Source: Hydrogenophaga flava NBRC 102514 (GTDB lineage: Bacteria; Pseudomonadota; Gammaproteobacteria; Burkholderiales; Burkholderiaceae_C). Taken from it: DNA of 64,000 bases. Each line of letters begins with the position of its first letter. The stretch's first letter is position 1. The stretch is from assembly GCF_001571145.1 (NCBI RefSeq), contig NZ_BCTF01000015.1, forward strand, positions 1 through 64,000, read 5' to 3'. Position numbers and translations under genes: made by a program. The notes beneath the pieces are model-generated. The model did no database searches. It had not been told where the DNA came from and saw only the letters and a program-made list of their open reading frames with translations. Positions 57,699-64,000 of the stretch are shown here, in pieces.

Positions 57699-57704
57699 AT
57701 TATC
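57699..57704 (-). promoter_or_regulatory. Candidate -10 box of the NudJ-like gene (leaderless geometry)
   Basis: GATAAT on the minus strand, 6 bases from the ATG at 57692. Same geometry as mnmA and tsaB, again without an intervening ribosome-binding site. Confidence 0.4.
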
Positions 57705-57978
57705 CCGACCGACCGTTCGGGTGTTCCTTTGAACGGGACCTTCTGCCGCATCATGAAATTCCGCCGGAATGCGATGGGCCTCGGCACACCCGATGCTTGG
57801 TACAAACCCTTGTGCGACAAGGGCTTGCAGGTGGTGAAGGCCCGAAGGGCGTCGGTTAAGCTGGCGCGCTGCCAGGAGTGCCCGTGGACGGGTGCTGGCG
57901 CCGACCAGGGACGGCGCCGGCTGGCGACACGAACAACACCGGGCGGAGGGCCCGGCACGCACGATGGGAACCAACAAG

Positions 57979-58719
57979 ATGTCCAGAGGAATGTGGAAGG
58001 CCGCGGTCTGCGGATGGATGCTGTGGGGGGCGGTGACCGGCCACGCGGCCGAGTTCTCGGTCGGGCGGGTGGACATCCGGTTTGCCGACGAGGGCTGGAA
58101 GGAAGTGCCGTTGCCGGATGCGACGCAGGCCTACGGGGGAGAAAAATCGGGCGCGCTGGAGGTGCAGGCCAAGTTGTTTGTCCGCGCCGAGTCCGTCCGC
58201 GAAGCGCCCGTGCTGGTCCTGGTGAGCACCAACTCGGCTGGGATGGGCGGTGGACGGGGCGGCTACATGTCCTACTCGCCCAATTGCAAGTCCGATGACC
58301 GCAACTACCGCGAAGGCAACGAGGGTTTCAAGGCCAGCTTCGCGCAGTGCCTCACCGTGATGCCGCGGTACAACGGCGCCAGTGTGATCAAGGCGCTGGC
58401 GCCCCAGCTGGAAGGCGAGCTGTTGGCCGAAGGCGCCAAGCTGCCACCGTTCTACACCGTGTGGAGCCGGCATGCGATCTCCACGGGGTCGTTCGTGGAT
58501 GTGCGCGTCTTCACGTTGTTTCCGATCAGTGCCGACGGCACGGCCGCCGCGGACGCACTGCCCAAGGACGTGCCGCCTGCCCATGTGGCCTGGGGGCGCC
58601 AGCTCAAGGATGCAGTCAAGAGCAGCGTCTATTCGCTCTCTGGCCGCTTGGACATGCCACCCCTTCAGGTGGTCGCGCCACCGTCGCCGCAGCAGCCCGC
58701 CGTGGCAGACGGCGGCTGA
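57979..58719 (+). CDS. Secreted protein of unknown function
   Basis: A 246-residue exported protein with signal sequence MWKAAVCGWMLWGAVTGHAAEF; the ATG at 57964 would add five residues. The mature part starts FSVGRVDIRFADEGWKEVPLPDA and holds strand-rich sequence, a Gly-rich loop MGGGRGGYM and a Pro-rich tail. Two cysteines (CKSDDRNY..., FAQCLTV) may pair. No family recognised. The intergenic region 57693-57978 upstream holds no further gene that I can support; pntA follows 46 bases downstream. Confidence 0.7.
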   Translation: MSRGMWKAAVCGWMLWGAVTGHAAEFSVGRVDIRFADEGWKEVPLPDATQAYGGEKSGALEVQAKLFVRAESVREAPVLVLVSTNSAGMGGGRGGYMSYSPNCKSDDRNYREGNEGFKASFAQCLTVMPRYNGASVIKALAPQLEGELLAEGAKLPPFYTVWSRHAISTGSFVDVRVFTLFPISADGTAAADALPKDVPPAHVAWGRQLKDAVKSSVYSLSGRLDMPPLQVVAPPSPQQPAVADGG

Positions 58720-58765
58720 CCGGCCCTATTCTGTTTCTTGAACTTCCTGCATTGAGGACCTGCCC

Positions 58766-60388
58766 ATGACTTCTGGCGCCCCGACCGACACCGCCGCTGC
58801 CACCCCGCAGCGCATCGGCATCCCCCGTGAAATCTTCCCTGGAGAAAAGCGCGTGGCCACCGTGCCCGACGTGGTCACCAAGCTCGCCAAGCTGGGCTTC
58901 GGCGTGGTGGTGGAGACCGGTGCCGGCGAACTGGCCGACCTGTCCGACGACGCCTACCGCGAAGCGGGCGCGTCCATCGCCGGCTCGACCGCCGAGCTGT
59001 GGAACAGCGCCGACATCGTCTTCAAGGTGCGCCCGCCGACTGCCGACGAAGTGGCGCTGATGCACGCGGGTCAGACCCTGATCGGTTTCGTCTGGCCGGC
59101 CCAGAACCCCGACCTGATGCAGCAGCTGGCGGCGAAGAAGGTCACGGTGCTGGCCATCGACTGCCTGCCGCGCACGCTCAGCCGCGCGCAGAAGATGGAC
59201 GCGCTGACCTCGATGGCCGGCGTCAGCGGCTACCGCGCCGTGGTCGAGGCGGCCAACGCCTTCGGCCGCTTCTTCAACGGCCAGATCACGGCCGCGGGCA
59301 AGGTGCCACCGGCCAAGGTGTTCATCGCCGGTGCAGGGGTGGCGGGTCTCGCCGCCATCGGTGCGGCCGCCAGCCTGGGCGCTATCGTGCGCGCCAACGA
59401 CACGCGCGCCGAGGTGGCCGACCAGGTGGTCTCCCTCGGTGGCGAGTTCGTGAAGGTCGACTACGAAGAAGAAGGCTCGGGCGGCGGCGGCTACGCCAAG
59501 GTCATGAGCGAAGGCTTCCAGGCGGCGCAGCGCGAGATGTACGCCAAGCAGGCGCGCGAGGTGGACATCATCATCACCACCGCGCTGATCCCGGGCAAGC
59601 CGGCGCCCAAGCTGATCACCGCCGAGATGGTGCGCAGCATGAAGCCCGGCAGCGTGATCGTCGACATGGCGGCCGAGCAGGGCGGCAACTGCGAACTCAC
59701 CGAGCCCGGCAAGGCCGTGGTGAAGCACGGTGTGACCATCGTCGGCTACACCGACCTGGCCTCGCGCATGGCGCGCCAGTCGTCCACGCTCTACGGCACC
59801 AACCTGTTCCGCCTGACCGAAGAGCTGTGCAAGACCAAGGACGGCGTGATCAACGTCAACATGGCCGACGACGCGATCCGCGGCCTGACCGTGATCAAGG
59901 ACGGCGAGGTCACCTGGCCCGCACCGCCCATCGCGGCTGCACCCAAGCCGCCGGCCAAACCCGCCGCGGCCATGCCCAAAGCACCCGCCCATGGACATGG
60001 CCCTGGCGAGCCGATGTCGGCCAAGTCCCTGGCCATCGTGTTCGGTGTCGGCGCGCTGCTGTTCGCGCTGGTGGGCATGTACGCGCCGGCCTCCTTCCTG
60101 TCGCACTTCACGGTGTTCGTGCTGGCCTGCTTCGTGGGCTACATGGTGGTGTGGAACGTCACGCCCAGCCTGCACACGCCGCTGATGAGCGTGACCAACG
60201 CTATCAGCTCGATCATCGCCATCGGCGCGCTGATTCAGGTCGCGCCGCCGCTGGATGCGGCCGGTGCCGCCGACCGGCCCAACACCCTGATCCTGGGCTG
60301 CGCGGTGGTGGCGCTGGTGCTCACGGCAATCAATATGTTCGGCGGCTTTGCCGTCACGCGCCGCATGCTGGCGATGTTCCGCAAATAA
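58766..60388 (+). CDS. pntA: NAD(P) transhydrogenase subunit alpha
   Basis: A 540-residue subunit that with PntB uses the proton gradient to reduce NADP+ with NADH. The NAD-binding domain dI is complete: [22 protein letters not shown] at the start, [40 protein letters not shown] (Rossmann motif) and the mobile-loop region. After a Pro/Ala linker (~residues 390-415) come four hydrophobic segments of dII. The fused arrangement is the E. coli-like two-gene form. An RBS is weak (ttgaggacc). pntB follows after 20 bases. Confidence 0.96.
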   Translation: MTSGAPTDTAAATPQRIGIPREIFPGEKRVATVPDVVTKLAKLGFGVVVETGAGELADLSDDAYREAGASIAGSTAELWNSADIVFKVRPPTADEVALMHAGQTLIGFVWPAQNPDLMQQLAAKKVTVLAIDCLPRTLSRAQKMDALTSMAGVSGYRAVVEAANAFGRFFNGQITAAGKVPPAKVFIAGAGVAGLAAIGAAASLGAIVRANDTRAEVADQVVSLGGEFVKVDYEEEGSGGGGYAKVMSEGFQAAQREMYAKQAREVDIIITTALIPGKPAPKLITAEMVRSMKPGSVIVDMAAEQGGNCELTEPGKAVVKHGVTIVGYTDLASRMARQSSTLYGTNLFRLTEELCKTKDGVINVNMADDAIRGLTVIKDGEVTWPAPPIAAAPKPPAKPAAAMPKAPAHGHGPGEPMSAKSLAIVFGVGALLFALVGMYAPASFLSHFTVFVLACFVGYMVVWNVTPSLHTPLMSVTNAISSIIAIGALIQVAPPLDAAGAADRPNTLILGCAVVALVLTAINMFGGFAVTRRMLAMFRK

Positions 60389-60408
60389 CAAGAAAGAGGA
60401 CGAATCCC

Positions 60409-61827
60409 ATGACCTCCAGTCTGGCCACCATGGCCTACATCGGCGCCACCATCCTGTTCATCCTCAGCCTGGGCGGCCTCTCCAACCCCGAAACCGCCCG
60501 CCGCGGCAACCTGTTCGGCATGGTCGGCATGACCATCGCCGTGCTGGCCACCGTGCTCGGTCCGCGAGTCACTGCGGCCGGCATTCCGTACATCGTCGGC
60601 GCGCTGGTCGTCGGTGGCGCCATCGGCCTGATCGCTGCCAAGAAGGTGCAGATGACGCAGATGCCCGAGCTGGTGGCGCTCATGCACAGCCTGGTGGGCC
60701 TGGCGGCCTGCCTGGTGGGCTTCGCCAGCTACGTGGACACCTCCACCGTCTTCGCCACGCCGGCCGAAAAAGCCATCCACGAGATGGAGATCTACATCGG
60801 CATCCTGATCGGCGCGGTCACCTTCTCGGGCTCGCTCATCGCGTTCGGCAAGTTGTCCGGCCGCATCGGCGGCAAGCCGCTGCTGCTGCCCGGCCGCCAT
60901 TTCCTGAACCTGGCTGGCCTGCTGGTCGTCATCTGGTTCGGCCGCGCCTTTTTGAACGCGCACGACATCCAGGCCGGCATGACGCCGCTGATCGTGATGA
61001 CGGTGATCGCGCTGCTGTTCGGCATCCACATGGTGATGGCCATCGGCGGCGCCGACATGCCCGTCGTGGTCTCGATGCTCAACAGCTACTCCGGCTGGGC
61101 GGCTGCGGCCACCGGCTTCATGCTCAGCAACGACCTGCTGATCGTGGTCGGTGCGCTGGTGGGCTCCTCGGGCGCCATCCTCAGCTACATCATGTGCCGC
61201 GCGATGAACCGCAACTTCATCAGCGTGATCGCCGGCGGTTTCGGCGGCGGTGCGCCCGCACCCAAGGCGGCCGCGGGTGCTGCGGCCGAGCCGCAGGGCG
61301 AGGTGACGCCGGTCAGCGCCACGGAAACCGCCGAGATGCTGCGCGAAGCCAAAAACGTGATCATCGTGCCCGGTTACGGCATGGCCGTGGCGCAGGCCCA
61401 GCACACGGTGTTCGAGATCACCAAGCTGCTGCGCGAGAAGGGCGTGAACGTGCGCTTCGGCATCCACCCGGTGGCCGGCCGCATGCCCGGCCACATGAAC
61501 GTGCTGCTGGCCGAGGCCAAGGTGCCCTACGACATCGTGCTGGAGATGGACGAGATCAACGAGGACTTCCCGGACACCGACGTGACCATGGTGATCGGCG
61601 CCAACGACATCGTGAACCCGGCCGCGCAGGACGACCCCACCAGCCCGATCGCCGGCATGCCGGTGCTCGAAGTCTGGAAGGCGCGCACCAGCATCGTCAT
61701 GAAGCGCTCCATGGCCAGCGGCTACGCCGGCGTGGACAACCCGCTCTTCTACAAGGACAACAACCGCATGCTGTTCGGCGACGCCAAGAAGATGCTTGAC
61801 GAAGTGCTCGCCGCGCTGCGCGGCTGA
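60409..61827 (+). CDS. pntB: NAD(P) transhydrogenase subunit beta
   Basis: A 472-residue subunit: about eight or nine transmembrane helices in the first ~270 residues ([72 protein letters not shown]) and the NADP-binding domain dIII, readable as [81 protein letters not shown] agaaagagg before the ATG. A good intrinsic terminator follows, ending the pntAB unit. Confidence 0.97.
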   Translation: MTSSLATMAYIGATILFILSLGGLSNPETARRGNLFGMVGMTIAVLATVLGPRVTAAGIPYIVGALVVGGAIGLIAAKKVQMTQMPELVALMHSLVGLAACLVGFASYVDTSTVFATPAEKAIHEMEIYIGILIGAVTFSGSLIAFGKLSGRIGGKPLLLPGRHFLNLAGLLVVIWFGRAFLNAHDIQAGMTPLIVMTVIALLFGIHMVMAIGGADMPVVVSMLNSYSGWAAAATGFMLSNDLLIVVGALVGSSGAILSYIMCRAMNRNFISVIAGGFGGGAPAPKAAAGAAAEPQGEVTPVSATETAEMLREAKNVIIVPGYGMAVAQAQHTVFEITKLLREKGVNVRFGIHPVAGRMPGHMNVLLAEAKVPYDIVLEMDEINEDFPDTDVTMVIGANDIVNPAAQDDPTSPIAGMPVLEVWKARTSIVMKRSMASGYAGVDNPLFYKDNNRMLFGDAKKMLDEVLAALRG

Positions 61828-61846
61828 GGCCGCTGGTCATCCTGCC

Positions 61847-61877
61847 AAGGCCCGGTGAGTCCGGGCCTTGTTCTTTG
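61847..61877 (+). terminator. Intrinsic terminator of pntAB
   Basis: AAGGCCCGG and CCGGGCCTT form a 9-bp stem with a short TGAGT loop, 19 bases past the stop. The tail GTTCTTT is T-rich but interrupted. Confidence 0.75.
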
Positions 61878-61895
61878 GGGCGCTGGCTGGCCGAG

Positions 61896-61919
61896 CTCTC
61901 ACTTTTGATAGCGTGAGAG
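61896..61919. promoter_or_regulatory. Inverted repeat upstream of fadD (operator candidate)
   Basis: CTCTCAC (61896-61902) and GTGAGAG (61913-61919) are perfect 7-base arms around a 10-base spacer, 125 bases before the fadD ATG. A tandem GCGTCAG pair at 61947-61953 and 61958-61964, spaced 11 bases, lies between. Regulator unknown. Confidence 0.35.
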
Positions 61920-62043
61920 GTTCAAGAATTGCCGCCCGTGGACCATGCGTCAGAATCGCGTCAGGGAAAACACGCGCTCGGGGTTCCGGGCCTGAACGGG
62001 AAAATGCATGCTGAACGACAACATCGACCCTGGAGACCCTTTC

Positions 62044-63741
62044 ATGACTGAACCGACGCAGGCGTCCGCCGCCCGCCCCTGGCTGGGCGCGTATCCGGAC
62101 GGTGTGCCGGCCGACATCGACGTCGAGCAATATCCTTCGCTGGTGCACCTGCTGGAAGAGAGCTTCCAGAAGCACGCCGCCAGCACCGCCTACAGCTTCA
62201 TGGGCAAGGACGTGGGCTATGCGCAGGTCGACAGCCTGTCGCAGGCGTTCGCGGCCTATCTGCAGGGTCTCGGGCTGGTCAAGGGCGATCGCGTCGCGAT
62301 CATGATGCCCAACGTGCCGCAGTACCCGGTGGCTGTGGCCGGCATCCTGCGCGCCGGCTTCGTGGTGGTGAACGTCAACCCGCTCTACACCGCGCGCGAA
62401 CTGGAGCACCAGCTCAAGGACTCGGGCGCGAAGGCCATCGTCATCATCGAGAACTTCGCTGCGACGCTGGAACAGTGCATCTCGGCGACGCCGGTCAAGC
62501 ACGTGGTGCTGGCCGCCATGGGCGACCTGCTGGGCCTGATCAAGGGTGGCATCGTCAACTACGTCGTGCGCAACGTGAAGAAGATGGTGCCGGCCTTCGA
62601 CCTGCCGCAGGCGGTGCGCTTCAACGAGGCCATTGCGCGCGGCACGCGCGGCACGCTCAAGCGCCCGGACATCCGGCCCGACGATGTGGCGGTGCTGCAG
62701 TACACCGGCGGCACCACTGGCGTCAGCAAGGGCGCGGTGCTGCTGCACCGCAACGTGCTGGTCAACGTGCTGCAGTCCGAGGCCTGGAACGCGCCGGTCA
62801 TGAGCAAGGTGCCGGTCGGCGAGCAACCCACCAGCGTCTGCGCCCTGCCGCTGTACCACATCTTCGCCTTCACGGTGAACATGATGCTGGGCATGCGCAC
62901 CGGCGGCAAAGTGATCCTGATTCCCAATCCGCGCGACCTGCCGGCGGTGCTCAAGGAACTGAGCAAACACACCTTCCACAGCTTCCCGGCGGTCAACACG
63001 CTGTTCAACGGCCTGGCCAACCACCCCGAGTTCAACACCGTGAACTGGCGCAACCTCAAGGTGTCCGTGGGCGGCGGCATGGCGGTGCAGGGCGCGGTCG
63101 CCAAGCTGTGGCTGGAGAAGACGGGCTGCCCGATCTGCGAGGGCTACGGCCTGTCGGAGACCAGTCCCTCGGCCACCTGCAACCCGGTGACCAACACCGA
63201 GTTCACCGGCACCATCGGCGTGCCCCTGCCCAACACCTGGCTCAAGTGCCTGGACGACGAGGGCAACGAGGTGCCGCAGGGCCAGCCCGGCGAGATCGCC
63301 ATCAAGGGCCCGCAGGTGATGGCCGGCTACTGGCAACGCCCCGACGAGACCGCCAAGGTCATGACCGCCGACGGGTTCTTCAAGACCGGCGACGTGGGCA
63401 TCATGGACACGCGCGGCTACTTCAAGATCGTGGACCGCAAGAAGGACATGGTGCTGGTCAGCGGCTTCAACGTCTATCCCAACGAGGTCGAGGACGTGGT
63501 GGCCCAGCTGCCGGGCGTGATGGAATGTGCCGTGGTGGGTGTGCCCGACGAGAAGTCGGGCGAGGCGGTCAAGCTGGTGATCGTCAAGAAGGACCCCGCG
63601 CTGACCGAGGCGCAGGTGCGCGAGTTCTGCAAGGCCAATCTCACAGGCTACAAGCAGCCCAAGGTGGTCGAGTTCCGCACGGAGATGCCCAAGACGCCGG
63701 TGGGCAAGATTCTCCGCAGGGAGCTGCGCGACAAGAAGTGA
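62044..63741 (+). CDS. fadD: Long-chain-fatty-acid--CoA ligase
   Basis: A 565-residue AMP-forming ligase that activates fatty acids to acyl-CoA. The AMP signature appears as LQYTGGTTGVSKGAVLLHRNV, with GYGLSETSPSAT, the hinge KTGDVGIMDTRGYFKIVDRKKDM and the C-terminal lysine motif TPVGKILRRELRD. The N-terminal RPWLGAYPDGVPADIDVEQYPSLVHLLEESFQKH is typical of beta- and gammaproteobacterial FadD. Start ATG 62044 follows a GGAGAC site; an upstream in-frame ATG at 62008 would add 12 residues with no such site. Confidence 0.94.
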   Translation: MTEPTQASAARPWLGAYPDGVPADIDVEQYPSLVHLLEESFQKHAASTAYSFMGKDVGYAQVDSLSQAFAAYLQGLGLVKGDRVAIMMPNVPQYPVAVAGILRAGFVVVNVNPLYTARELEHQLKDSGAKAIVIIENFAATLEQCISATPVKHVVLAAMGDLLGLIKGGIVNYVVRNVKKMVPAFDLPQAVRFNEAIARGTRGTLKRPDIRPDDVAVLQYTGGTTGVSKGAVLLHRNVLVNVLQSEAWNAPVMSKVPVGEQPTSVCALPLYHIFAFTVNMMLGMRTGGKVILIPNPRDLPAVLKELSKHTFHSFPAVNTLFNGLANHPEFNTVNWRNLKVSVGGGMAVQGAVAKLWLEKTGCPICEGYGLSETSPSATCNPVTNTEFTGTIGVPLPNTWLKCLDDEGNEVPQGQPGEIAIKGPQVMAGYWQRPDETAKVMTADGFFKTGDVGIMDTRGYFKIVDRKKDMVLVSGFNVYPNEVEDVVAQLPGVMECAVVGVPDEKSGEAVKLVIVKKDPALTEAQVREFCKANLTGYKQPKVVEFRTEMPKTPVGKILRRELRDKK

Positions 63742-63759
63742 CGCGGCGCCTGCGACACA

Positions 63760-63792
63760 ATGACAGGGCGGCTTCGGCCGCCTTTGTCATTT
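63760..63792 (+). terminator. UUCG-capped hairpin after fadD
   Basis: A 13-pair stem with one bulged T, apex C-UUCG-G, from 63760 to 63790: GGCGGC TTCG GCCGCC core with outer ATGAC/GTCAT pairs. The tail TTT is short. It occupies most of the gap before the nucleosidase gene. Confidence 0.7.
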
Positions 63793-63805
63793 CCGGAGCC
63801 ACTGC

Positions 63806-64000
63806 ATGACCCGAACCGCCATCGTCGCCGCCCTGCACGACGAACTCGCCAGCGTGCTGGCGCTGATGCCCGACGAGCAGAAGGAGGTGGTGGGTGGGCG
63901 CGAGTTCTGGGTCGGGCACCTGCACGGGCAGGACGTGGTTGCGGTGTTGTCGGGCATTGGCAAGGTGTCGGCCGCCACGACCGCGGCCCTGCTGATCGAC
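63806..64000 (+). CDS. 5'-methylthioadenosine/S-adenosylhomocysteine nucleosidase, N-terminal part
   Basis: The gene runs off the right edge; 65 residues are visible. MTRTAIVAALHDELASVL opens as in MTA/SAH nucleosidases (MTAN/Pfs), where the Glu of the 'A-x-x-x-E' stretch sits in the active site, and FWVGHLHGQDVVAVLSGIGKVSAATTAALLI is the conserved GIGK(V)xAA segment. The enzyme recycles SAH and MTA. A GGAGCC site lies upstream. Assignment is strong for a fragment, though hopanoid-linked nucleosidase relatives share this start. Confidence 0.8.
   Translation, partial: MTRTAIVAALHDELASVLALMPDEQKEVVGGREFWVGHLHGQDVVAVLSGIGKVSAATTAALLID

Noticed and set aside
63756-63761. CACAAT as a promoter for the nucleosidase gene
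   Set aside because: It partly overlaps the UUCG-capped hairpin that reads better as the fadD terminator; evidence for a promoter is weak.

Overview
The window is a GC-rich (roughly 70%), densely coding chromosomal segment of a betaproteobacterium, most likely Comamonadaceae (Hydrogenophaga/Acidovorax-like). The case rests on protein character (tricarballylate genes beside a Bug/TctC binding protein, DUF3422, a YbbN-type thioredoxin, purE-purK-tsaC order, a C-terminally fused PntA) and on a GC-rich intergenic palindrome typical of that family. No tRNA, rRNA, CRISPR array, intact insertion sequence or prophage was seen. No gene-free stretch exceeds 300 bases.

Layout. 1-5 kb: C-terminus of a c-type cytochrome-like protein, a YbbN thioredoxin/TPR protein, purE-purK-tsaC, and a small membrane protein. 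5-11 kb: dacB facing the overlapping run tsaB-rimI-uracil-DNA glycosylase, an alpha/beta hydrolase, an EamA exporter and a small lipoprotein. 11.3-14.9 kb: an overlapping three-gene cassette DUF4956 / VTC polyphosphate-polymerase domain / CotH kinase-like protein. 14.9-17.3 kb: pyrF, a glutathione S-transferase and a MipA-type outer-membrane protein. 17.3-19.45 kb: a lower-GC island holding what looks like an internally deleted type ISP restriction-modification gene, an AlbA_2/ATPase regulator and an AT-rich cluster of inverted repeats. 19.45-28.6 kb: uvrA, an MFS transporter, a ClC channel with an altered gate residue, ssb, an orphan GAF histidine kinase and a DUF3422 protein. 28.65-36.8 kb: pbpC and a 1,990-residue alpha-2-macroglobulin, a peptidoglycan synthesis and periplasmic defence pair. 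36.9-40.8 kb: a FisR-like sigma-54 activator with the sulfane-sulfur cysteine triad, a divergent ETHE1-like metallo-beta-lactamase protein with a candidate palindromic activator site and sigma-54 promoter between them, and a SulP transporter. 40.9-45.6 kb: a tricarballylate locus (LysR regulator, tcuA, tcuB, TctC-type binding protein). 45.7-48.9 kb: mnmA, a DODA-type dioxygenase, a YpfH-type esterase and an unknown protein. 49-53 kb: a polyamine-type ABC transporter. 53-57.7 kb: PepSY/cytochrome b561 pair, arfB, a hemerythrin-like protein, a two-gene PNPOx/GAF unit and a NudJ-like Nudix hydrolase. 57.9-64 kb: a secreted unknown, pntA-pntB, fadD and the start of an MTA/SAH nucleosidase.

The most interesting items are the FisR/ETHE1-like/SulP locus (an apparent sulfane-sulfur response with a diverged enzyme), the collapsed restriction system with its 19-bp hairpin, the DUF4956-VTC-CotH cassette, the PNPOx-GAF-winged-helix fusion, and a recurrent promoter geometry that predicts leaderless mRNAs for several housekeeping genes. 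All functional calls come from reading the sequence against remembered family features; no database search was run.
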